Of a stretch of 19,135 nucleotides of DNA, positions 13,289 to 19,135 are shown in pieces (the first letter of the stretch is position 1; every line of letters starts with the position of its first letter). A program made the position numbers and the translations under genes. The notes under the pieces were generated by a model that had not been told where the DNA came from, searched no databases, and saw only the letters and a program-made list of their open reading frames with translations. Source of the DNA: CAYMUC01 sp964393535 (GTDB lineage Bacteria; Actinomycetota; Acidimicrobiia; Acidimicrobiales; Ilumatobacteraceae); assembly GCA_964393535.1 (NCBI GenBank), contig CAYMUC010000057.1:1-19135 (forward strand). Reading direction: 5' to 3'.

Positions 13289-14559
13289 GGGCCGAGGCTA
13301 GGGACCGCCTCGACCGGTGTGTCGAAGTGGGGTGGGATGTGGGTAGCGGTGAGCACTTGGCCGCTGGGGAGGGTGACGGTCACGCGTCGTTGGTGGTCGA
13401 GGGCCACGTGCCATTCGTCGTCGTGGAGACGCGTGTGATGCGTAGGACACACGGGTGCGAGGTTGTGGAGGTCGGTGGTGCCGCCGTGGCGCCACCAGGT
13501 GATGTGGTGGATGTGGCAGCGAGCGAACGGTGCATCGCATCCGGGGATGATGCAGGGGGGGTGGAGGGCTCGCAGTAGTCGGCGTTGGGCTCGGTTGGCG
13601 AGGCGGGTGGTGCGGCCTTGATCGAGGAGGTGTTCGAGGTTGTGGATGGTGCCTCGACGGGTGATGTCGATGATGGTGGTGCGTTGCACGCTGTTGTAGA
13701 AGCGTGTGAGGGCATCGAGGGGCAGGTCGATGGGGAGGCCCCAGTCGATACTCGGTTTCCCTTGAGGGTCGAGGGTGGTGGTGTCGGCGATGACGACGAG
13801 TTCGGAGCGTGCGGTGCTGCCGCGGCAGCCATCGCCGTGTCGAAGGAGGCGCAGGAGTGCGTGGGCACGCAGAAAGCGCTGGCGGGCGGCCGGATCGGTG
13901 GGGCAGTGCGAGGGTGTGGGTTCGTGCTGCAGGGTTTCGACCATGGCGTCGAGTGCGGCGCGCAGATGCAGGCCAGACTCGGGGTCGAACGCTCCTGAGA
14001 GACGGAGCATGCCTCGCTGGTCGATCCAGGTATCGAGGCCCGTGTCGCGTCGTTGTTGGTCGAGGTGGTTGATGCCGTGTTGGCGGCGGAGGTCGTCGGC
14101 GAGGCGGCGCAGGAGTTTGGTGAAGGTGGCGACGTCGTAGTGGGTGGCCCAGCCCACGATGCGTTCGTCGTCGCGTTGGAACTGGGTGCGGATCTCGGGC
14201 GGGAGGGTGGCTTGGATGGACAGGAACGCGTCGAGGTGTTCGCCGGAGACGTCGCCCTGGTCCATGGCGTTGCCCAAGGCTTGGCCGGCGGCGCCTGAGT
14301 TGCCTCGACCCCTGGCGCGGCGGGTGGCTTGTTTGCCGGTGCCTTTGGAGCCGCGGGTGGCGTTGGTGTGGTCGATTTCGGGGGTGGGCGACACCTGGTC
14401 GAGGCGAGCGGCGAATCGACTGTGAAGGCCTTGTACGAAGCGTGTGACGCGCCCTAACTCGGCGAGGTGTTGCTGGCAGGCTTCACGGGACAGTTGCTCG
14501 ATGGGTTGGACGGCGAGCCACGCCAGTTGATCGGCGAGGGGATGATGCGGCACGTCCAT
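13285..14559 (-). CDS. DUF222/13E12-type HNH endonuclease
   Basis: A 424-residue protein of the 13E12-repeat family. The DUF222 region spans about 1-320. The C-terminal HNH nuclease runs from CIIPGC through CHIHHITWWRHGGTTDLHNLAPVCPTHH, with paired cysteines for structural zinc and the His/Asn/His catalytic set intact. Such proteins are abundant in actinobacteria, and several in M. tuberculosis lie in the LexA regulon; their function is unsettled. The ATG at 14559 is preferred over an in-frame GTG at 14592 because a -10 box and a LexA box lie between the two. A basic, low-complexity segment (ATRRARGRGNSGAAG, about 78-92) may be a linker or DNA-contact region. The gene is followed by DoxX with an ATGA overlap, making a small operon. 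Confidence 0.92.
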   Translation of the reverse strand: MDVPHHPLADQLAWLAVQPIEQLSREACQQHLAELGRVTRFVQGLHSRFAARLDQVSPTPEIDHTNATRGSKGTGKQATRRARGRGNSGAAGQALGNAMDQGDVSGEHLDAFLSIQATLPPEIRTQFQRDDERIVGWATHYDVATFTKLLRRLADDLRRQHGINHLDQQRRDTGLDTWIDQRGMLRLSGAFDPESGLHLRAALDAMVETLQHEPTPSHCPTDPAARQRFLRAHALLRLLRHGDGCRGSTARSELVVIADTTTLDPQGKPSIDWGLPIDLPLDALTRFYNSVQRTTIIDITRRGTIHNLEHLLDQGRTTRLANRAQRRLLRALHPPCIIPGCDAPFARCHIHHITWWRHGGTTDLHNLAPVCPTHHTRLHDDEWHVALDHQRRVTVTLPSGQVLTATHIPPHFDTPVEAVPSLGP

Positions 14560-14566
14560 GAGAAAC

Positions 14567-14572
14567 AGCCTA
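14567..14572 (-). promoter_or_regulatory. Candidate -10 box of the HNH gene (leaderless)
   Basis: TAGGCT on the minus strand ends 7 bases before the ATG at 14559, and no Shine-Dalgarno is present. This predicts a leaderless transcript. The LexA-type box lies immediately upstream, between this box and any -35, an ideal position for repression. Confidence 0.55.
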
Positions 14573-14574
14573 CA

Positions 14575-14590
14575 TCGAACATCTGTTCCC
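14575..14590. promoter_or_regulatory. LexA-type SOS box between the HNH gene and the MoxR operon
   Basis: TCGAACATCTGTTCCC contains GAAC-N4-GTTC with a left flank TCGAAC, matching the mycobacterial/Gram-positive SOS consensus TCGAAC-N4-GTTCGA at all but the last two bases. It is directly upstream of the HNH -10 box and also within the -35 region of the predicted divergent MoxR promoter. Known 13E12 genes in M. tuberculosis have SOS boxes, which supports the call. Confidence 0.78.
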
Positions 14591-14599
14591 ACAACGCGC

Positions 14600-14605
14600 T
14601 AGAGT
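14600..14605 (+). promoter_or_regulatory. Candidate -10 box of the MoxR-vWA-TPR operon
   Basis: TAGAGT (TANNNT) lies 40 bases before the GTG start and would give a leader of about 34 bases holding the AGGAGA ribosome site (14635-14640). The -35 region would fall on the LexA-type box at about 14577-14582. Confidence 0.4.
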
Positions 14606-14645
14606 GAAAAGTGCGATCATCGTGCGAACGGACCAGGAGAACTTC

Positions 14646-15611
14646 GTGGCAACACCTCACCAGCCGGCTCGCTCGGAACCCATCACCGATCCCATGGATC
14701 CGGCACTCGACAGGTTCCGACCCGATCCGGCCATCGTGGAGCAGTACGTGAGTCGCGTGCTGCCCGGTGGCCACCGGGATATCGACGTCATGTTGGCCAT
14801 TCGCGACGACCGCCAGAACGGCTACTCCCCCAACGTGGCCTTGGTGGGCGAGACGCAGAGTGGCAAGACCATGTTGGTACAGGTGTTGGCCGTCGAGGCC
14901 GCCCGGCGCGAAGGCCTGTCCAAGCCGTATCCGGTGTTCACGCTGAACGGCAGTATCGGCATCACCAATTACGAGCTCTTCGGCCAGACCACCGCCGTGG
15001 AGACCGATGGCGGTGAGCGCCTCGTGTGGCTCGAGGGCCTGGTCCCCATGGCGCTGCGATGCGGCGGGTTTCTGTATCTCGATGAATGGAACGCTGTGAA
15101 CCCCGCTCAGGCCACGGCCCTGCACCCGGTGCTCGACGCTCGCCGGCAATTCACCAACACGCACCGGGCGGTACCCGACGGTCACGGCGGGTGGATGCCC
15201 GAGGTGGTGAAGGCGGCCCCCTCGACCTGGATCGTGTCCACCATCAACCCCGGTTACAAGGGCACCCAGGTCATGGCCGAGGCCACCACCAACCGCTTCC
15301 GCTGGCTGCCGTGGGATTACGACGCCGACACCGAGAAGCAACTGGTGCCCTCGGCGTTGGTGCGGGTGCTGGCCCATGCCTTGCGCGAGGCACGGGCCGA
15401 ACGCAGCCTGTCGCTCCCCATCGGCACCAGTGCACTCATCAGCCTGTGTCACGACGCCCGTCGTTTCGGTGCCGACTTCGCCCTGTGGAGCTTTGCGGCA
15501 CTGTTCCCGGTGAACGAGCGCAGCCGGGTGCAGTACATCATCGACGACATGAACATCGCCGACTCGCTGCGTGACGAGTACCCGAACCCCAAGGGCGTGA
15601 CCAGCGCGTGA
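14646..15611 (+). CDS. MoxR/CobS-like AAA+ ATPase
   Basis: A 321-residue single-domain AAA+ ATPase of the MoxR/CobS/CbbQ type (AAA_5 group). These act as ring-shaped remodelling ATPases with a vWA partner, for example CobS-CobT in cobalt insertion, CbbQ-CbbO and RavA-ViaA. Walker A is GETQSGKT (68-75), Walker B is FLYLDEWN (142-149), sensor 1 is N201 in STINPGY, and R217 in TTNRF is a candidate arginine finger. GTG at 14646 is chosen for AGGAGA 5 bases upstream; an earlier in-frame GTG at 14604 is not supported. The stop overlaps the next start as GTGA, so the vWA protein is translationally coupled and is surely its partner. The natural target of the pair is unknown. Confidence 0.9.
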   Translation: MATPHQPARSEPITDPMDPALDRFRPDPAIVEQYVSRVLPGGHRDIDVMLAIRDDRQNGYSPNVALVGETQSGKTMLVQVLAVEAARREGLSKPYPVFTLNGSIGITNYELFGQTTAVETDGGERLVWLEGLVPMALRCGGFLYLDEWNAVNPAQATALHPVLDARRQFTNTHRAVPDGHGGWMPEVVKAAPSTWIVSTINPGYKGTQVMAEATTNRFRWLPWDYDADTEKQLVPSALVRVLAHALREARAERSLSLPIGTSALISLCHDARRFGADFALWSFAALFPVNERSRVQYIIDDMNIADSLRDEYPNPKGVTSA

Positions 15612-17440
15612 CCACCGACTGGGAGACGAGCGAGCGCGAACGTGCACGCGCGGTCGTGCTTCAGGCGCGGGAACGAGCCCGCTCTCGCGACGATTCGTTC
15701 TTGGCGTTGCGTCGAACCAACGCACAGCACGCCTTAGCCGTGTTGGTCAGCGATCACCGCGCCTACATGGCGGCCATCGGCAAGGCCGACGTGGAATTGG
15801 ACGTCGCCTTCAGCGATGCCGACCCCCGCCGCACCGATACCCGCCTGTGGCACGCCATGAACAAGGCGTACACCAATTTCGACAAGATCCTGGTGCGAGT
15901 GGCCGTGCCGCACCTGCGCACCTCACTACGCGAGTTCGTGATCAGCGTGCGCGGCACCTTGCATCACGAGAGTGGGCACATCCGCTTCACCATTCCCTTG
16001 CCGGAGTTGTGGGCCCGTGGCAGCGCTGCGTGGCAGCACCGGCCCGGTGGAACCGTGTCGGTGAAGCAACTCCAGACGGTGTGGAATTGTCTCGAGGATC
16101 AGCGCATGGAGGCGGCGGTGGTGCGTGCCACACCTCGCATCGCCACCTACTTCGTTCCCATGGTGCTGGGTTACGTGACCGCCGATGTGGAGCGTCAGGG
16201 CTACATGAGCGGCGCGCAGGTCACGGCGATCGAGGCCTTGGCGCCATGGCTGGCCATGGCTGGCCGGGACTATCTCCCCAACGCCGTTCGTGTCGAGGCG
16301 CGGCAGGCCTTCGACGAGTATGCGCAGCAGTTCGACATCGCTTCCGACGACTGGTTCGACGTGGTGGCCCGATACATGGGCGCCAGCGAGGAGCCCGACA
16401 TGGTGGAAGCCCTGCTGGACGCCCACGACCTGCTGGAACGCCTGCTGCAGGGCATCGCCGACGACGCCGACTCGGGTCAACAGCATCTCAAGACCATGTC
16501 GATGATGCAGACGAAAGAGGCGTTGGCGAAGAAGCTGAACAACAGCGGCGAGCAGCACCAGCAGATGACCGAATCGAATGGTGTGGACGCCCGCGAGGGT
16601 GCCACACATCCCCGGCCGCCTCAGGACCAGCGAGAGGAGGACGACCCGGGACGCGACCGCTACGCCCGTGCCAACGCCGACATCGACGACGTGATGTCGC
16701 GCATCGGCGAACGAACGGCGGCCAGTTCTCTGTCCAACTCGCTCGAGGTGACCTCGCAGCCCATGTACTCGAGGGAGCGCAGCGAGGCCGAGGTGCTGTC
16801 GTATGCCATCCGCGACGCACTGGAGAAGTTCCGCACCCAGAAACTGCCCGTGTGGCTGCGGCATCAGGAGCACGGGTATCTCGACGCCGTTGCCTATCGC
16901 ACGCGCGAGCCAGGAGAGCGCACGTACCACCGGGAACCCCGCAACTACGCCAATCGCGGTCTCGGCCTGCACGTGAGCTTTCTCGCCGACCGGTCGGGGT
17001 CGATGTGGAGCGGCATGATGGCGTTGTCGCAGACCATGTGGGCGGTGAAGACGGCGTGTGACGCGCTCGACATTCCCAACACGATGGTCCTGTGGTCAGA
17101 CGGCCGTCGCACCACTCGGGTCATGGAGCACGACGACATTCCTCGTGTGTACGACACTGGTGGCGGCACTGATCCCACCGCCGCGCTGGACGATCTCGAT
17201 CACCATGTGCGCGACGAAGGCCTGCACCATCTCGTGTTCATGTTCACCGACGGCGACTGGTCATCACCCGAGTCGTTGACCGAGTGGCACCGCGACGACC
17301 GCACCTTCGTGGTGATCGGCTTGGACTGCGTCGACTCGATCGTCAACAAAGACGCTCAGGTGGTCATCCCCATCCGGGCCATCGGCGAGTTGGGAGCGGT
17401 GGTGATGCACGTGCTGGAGGACTACCTGGAAGTGCTCTGA
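15608..17440 (+). CDS. CobT-like vWA protein with HExxH metallopeptidase-like region
   Basis: A 610-residue cytoplasmic protein. The N-terminal half has HHESGHIRF (HExxH at H120-E121-x-x-H124) followed about 40 residues later by NCLEDQRMEA (E163, D164, R166, E168). This spacing is reminiscent of zinc metallopeptidases and of the LEDxRxE block seen in CobT-like proteins. A charged, Gln/Glu/Asp-rich linker (about 285-360) leads to a C-terminal vWA domain with a complete MIDAS: D461-x-S-x-S (DRSGSMW), T521 (GGGTDP) and D548 (FTDGDW). vWA subunits couple MoxR ATPases to substrates. Its GTG overlaps the ATPase stop as GTGA. Proteolysis is an inference from motifs; the region could be structural. 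No cobalamin genes are nearby, so chelatase function is unlikely. Confidence 0.88.
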   Translation: MTTDWETSERERARAVVLQARERARSRDDSFLALRRTNAQHALAVLVSDHRAYMAAIGKADVELDVAFSDADPRRTDTRLWHAMNKAYTNFDKILVRVAVPHLRTSLREFVISVRGTLHHESGHIRFTIPLPELWARGSAAWQHRPGGTVSVKQLQTVWNCLEDQRMEAAVVRATPRIATYFVPMVLGYVTADVERQGYMSGAQVTAIEALAPWLAMAGRDYLPNAVRVEARQAFDEYAQQFDIASDDWFDVVARYMGASEEPDMVEALLDAHDLLERLLQGIADDADSGQQHLKTMSMMQTKEALAKKLNNSGEQHQQMTESNGVDAREGATHPRPPQDQREEDDPGRDRYARANADIDDVMSRIGERTAASSLSNSLEVTSQPMYSRERSEAEVLSYAIRDALEKFRTQKLPVWLRHQEHGYLDAVAYRTREPGERTYHREPRNYANRGLGLHVSFLADRSGSMWSGMMALSQTMWAVKTACDALDIPNTMVLWSDGRRTTRVMEHDDIPRVYDTGGGTDPTAALDDLDHHVRDEGLHHLVFMFTDGDWSSPESLTEWHRDDRTFVVIGLDCVDSIVNKDAQVVIPIRAIGELGAVVMHVLEDYLEVL

Positions 17441-17448
17441 CCAGGCGT

Positions 17449-17462
17449 ATCGCGGACGCGAT
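17449..17462. repeat. Near-perfect palindrome between the vWA and TPR genes
   Basis: ATCGCGGACGCGAT has six-base arms around GA and lies just after the vWA stop in a 78-base gap. It could be an operator for the TPR gene or a small RNA hairpin. No T-run follows, so a terminator is not supported. Confidence 0.3.
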
Positions 17463-17518
17463 CACACCTTGGAGCACTGCGTGCGTTCCGAAGGGGTCCG
17501 TCTCACCCGAGGAGTTCT

Positions 17519-18865
17519 GTGTCCGACACCGACCCGTCCGAACTGCGCATCACCATCGAGGCCCTCGTGGCCGACGTCGAAACCACCCCCACGGCCATCA
17601 CGCTCGACCTGGTCGAGCCGTTGTTGGAGCGAGCCGAGGCGCTCGCCGCAACCGACATCGAGGGTGCCGGTGACCTGGTGATCTCGGCCCAGTGGTTGCG
17701 AGCATGTGCCGCGTTGCACGGCGACAAGTACGAACGCGACTTCGCCGTGCTGCTCGAGGCTGCTGCTGCTCTGCGTGACCTGGGCAAACCCGAACGCGGT
17801 GCCCGTGTCTTGACGTGGGCTGCCGGACGAGCCGGCGTGGCCGGCGATCGTGACGCTGCGCTCCAGGCCTTCGGCAACGCACGCCAGTTGGCGCGCATCG
17901 CCGGTGACGTGCTTCTGGTGGCGCAGTGCGATGACGGTATGGCGTCGGTCCAGTGGGAACTCGGTCGCCTCGACCTGGCCGAGAAGCACCTGCGTGCGGC
18001 ACTGGCGGTCCGCCAGGTCACCAGCGACGAGGCCGCCACGGCGTATGCCCGCTACCGGTTGGGGTGGTGCCTGGCGGCCGATCAGTACACCCAGGAACGG
18101 GGCGATGAGGCATTGGAGTTGCTGGGCAAGGCTCGCAACGCGGCCAAGGAGAACGACGAGGCATCGCTCGCGGCCCACTGCGACGAGAAGGCCGCATGGG
18201 TGCTTGCTGCCCGTGGTGACATGGACCGCGCCATCTCCGTGCTGCGGACCGTCATCGATGTGTTCGACGCCTTGGGCGACGAACACTCCTTGCTGGTCGC
18301 TCGCACTCATCTGGCTCGTCACCTCATGGACGGTCGCCAGAAGGACGAGGCCGAGTTCTTGTTGCGCACCGCCACGGAGGCCACAGGTGACGACACCCGA
18401 CATGTGCGGCTGAGTGCAGCCTCGCGCCTCGCCAAGTTGCTGTGCCGCACGGGTCGGGCCGATGAGGCATTGCGCCTACTCGACGACGTGGCTGGCGACG
18501 TCGATGCCGACGACCGCATCGAGGCACCGCAATATCACCTTGCCCGAGCGGCGGTGTTTCAGGCCCTCGCCACACGTCAGGCCATGAAAGAGGCGGCGCA
18601 GACCGCACTGGATCTGCTGGACCGGGCCGTGCTGCCGGCGCTGCACGCCGAGGCACTGGAATACCTGGCCTGGGTGGCCGAGGCCGAGGGGCAGCGCACC
18701 GAAGCGCAAGCTCTGTACGCCCAGGCCATGGCGCTGTACCTGCTGAGCGACGGCCAGGGCGAGGCCATGCGACTGGCGAGTGCCGTGGTGCCCGAGCCGC
18801 CGCAGCGCAACTCGGGCGTCGCCGGAGCCGGTCAGTCGCCCCTGGCCACCGGCCTCTACCTGTGA
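17519..18865 (+). CDS. TPR-repeat protein, third gene of the MoxR-vWA operon
   Basis: A 448-residue, almost wholly helical, soluble protein built of tetratricopeptide-like repeats. Repeats are visible as paired helices such as LAEKHLRAALAVRQVTSDEAATAYARYRLGW, DEALELLGKARNAAKENDEASLAAHCDEKA, DRAISVLRTVIDVFDALGDEHSLLVARTHLA, and the C-terminal EALEYLAWVAEAEGQRTEAQALYAQAMALY. GTG at 17519 follows GAGGAG (17509-17514) closely. No enzymatic motif, signal peptide or membrane segment is seen. It lies 78 bases after the vWA gene on the same strand and is probably cotranscribed. A scaffold or substrate-recognition role for the ATPase pair is inferred from context. It converges with the next gene after 5 bases. 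Confidence 0.82.
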   Translation: MSDTDPSELRITIEALVADVETTPTAITLDLVEPLLERAEALAATDIEGAGDLVISAQWLRACAALHGDKYERDFAVLLEAAAALRDLGKPERGARVLTWAAGRAGVAGDRDAALQAFGNARQLARIAGDVLLVAQCDDGMASVQWELGRLDLAEKHLRAALAVRQVTSDEAATAYARYRLGWCLAADQYTQERGDEALELLGKARNAAKENDEASLAAHCDEKAAWVLAARGDMDRAISVLRTVIDVFDALGDEHSLLVARTHLARHLMDGRQKDEAEFLLRTATEATGDDTRHVRLSAASRLAKLLCRTGRADEALRLLDDVAGDVDADDRIEAPQYHLARAAVFQALATRQAMKEAAQTALDLLDRAVLPALHAEALEYLAWVAEAEGQRTEAQALYAQAMALYLLSDGQGEAMRLASAVVPEPPQRNSGVAGAGQSPLATGLYL

Positions 18866-18870
18866 GGCAC

Positions 18871-19135
18871 TCAGCCGAGGACGGCGGCGTCGAACTCGGC
18901 GCTTACGGCGACGGCGACCTCGAGGGTGATGCGATGCAGATCGATCACCTGATCGAGGGTGAGGCCGAAGCCCTCGTAGCCACCGGCAAAGGTGAACGCC
19001 ACGGGCAGGCCGTGGCGAGCCGCCCACCGGTACACCATGTGCTCACGCTCGGCGATCACCTCGGTGGTGATGCCATGCGAGCCGCCCGCCAACTGGTGGG
19101 GGTCCATTCCGGCGTTGTACAGCACCACGTCGATG
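18871..19135 (-). CDS. Histone-deacetylase-like hydrolase (AcuC/HDAC superfamily), C-terminal fragment
   Basis: The last 87 or so residues of a gene running off the right edge. Readable motifs are DVVLYNAGMDPH, followed by GITTEVIAERE, VYRWAARHGLPVAFTFAGGYEG, and a closing helix LDQVIDLHRITLEVAVAV. These match the end of arginase/deacetylase-fold HDAC-like proteins: a strand ending in the xAGxD turn, an RE/RD-x-x-V helix, and the AGGY loop with its active-site tyrosine. Such enzymes remove acyl groups from proteins or polyamines with a zinc ion. The position five residues after the MD aspartate, where the third zinc-binding Asp usually lies, reads Ala here (MDPHQLA), so metal binding or alignment may differ. 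GTG codons near the edge are internal. Confidence 0.72.
   Translation of the reverse strand, partial: IDVVLYNAGMDPHQLAGGSHGITTEVIAEREHMVYRWAARHGLPVAFTFAGGYEGFGLTLDQVIDLHRITLEVAVAVSAEFDAAVLG

Noticed and set aside
14454..15725. Minus-strand open frame covering the MoxR gene and the SOS-box region
   Set aside because: It is antisense to the ATPase with its intact Walker motifs; its last part is just the first HNH codons in the same frame read through from upstream.
15608..17440. CobT subunit of an aerobic cobaltochelatase
   Set aside because: No CobN or other cobalamin genes are in the window, and the HExxH region with a TPR partner points to a different member of the MoxR-vWA group.

Overview
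The window is GC-rich, tightly packed bacterial DNA from a high-GC actinobacterium. A mycobacterial-type SOS box, several promoters placed 6-8 nt before a start codon (leaderless mRNAs), a DUF222/13E12-type HNH protein and a crotonyl-CoA carboxylase/reductase all fit Actinomycetota. An acidimicrobial lineage is plausible but is inference only. Twenty genes fill the window, two of them cut by its ends. No intergenic gap exceeds about 130 bases, and I saw no rRNA, tRNA, CRISPR or insertion sequence.

Left part (1-5283): the start of an acyl-CoA carboxylase beta subunit (minus strand) and a CopC-CopD-type membrane protein (minus). Divergent from these are dnaX and recR (DNA replication and repair), then a small VapBC-type toxin-antitoxin pair. 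The pair's start region carries TGCATG motifs with an 11-bp period.

Metabolic part (5284-8909): a thiolase (minus), crotonyl-CoA carboxylase/reductase (plus, divergent) and methylmalonyl-CoA epimerase (minus). With the carboxylase subunit at the left edge they form a coherent set for the ethylmalonyl-CoA/propionyl-CoA route. A type IV pilin-like gene lies between ccr and the epimerase.

Pilus/secretion part (7964-11801): one class III-type prepilin, a compact prepilin peptidase lacking the methylase domain, a PilC/GspF platform protein and a short PilB/GspE ATPase lacking the zinc-binding tetracysteine loop. This looks like a minimal type IV filament or pseudopilus system.

Stress part (11880-14590): pirin, a DoxX membrane protein and a DUF222-HNH nuclease, all on the minus strand. 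The HNH gene overlaps DoxX by ATGA and has a near-consensus LexA box directly upstream of a leaderless-type -10.

Right part (14600-18865): a divergent operon encoding a MoxR/CobS-like AAA+ ATPase, a protein joining an HExxH + LEDxRxE metallopeptidase-like region to a C-terminal vWA/MIDAS domain, and a TPR protein. Its predicted promoter lies against the same LexA box. This is the best candidate for a little-described system: an ATPase-driven, possibly proteolytic, possibly damage-responsive machine. The window ends in the C-terminal part of a histone-deacetylase-like hydrolase (minus).
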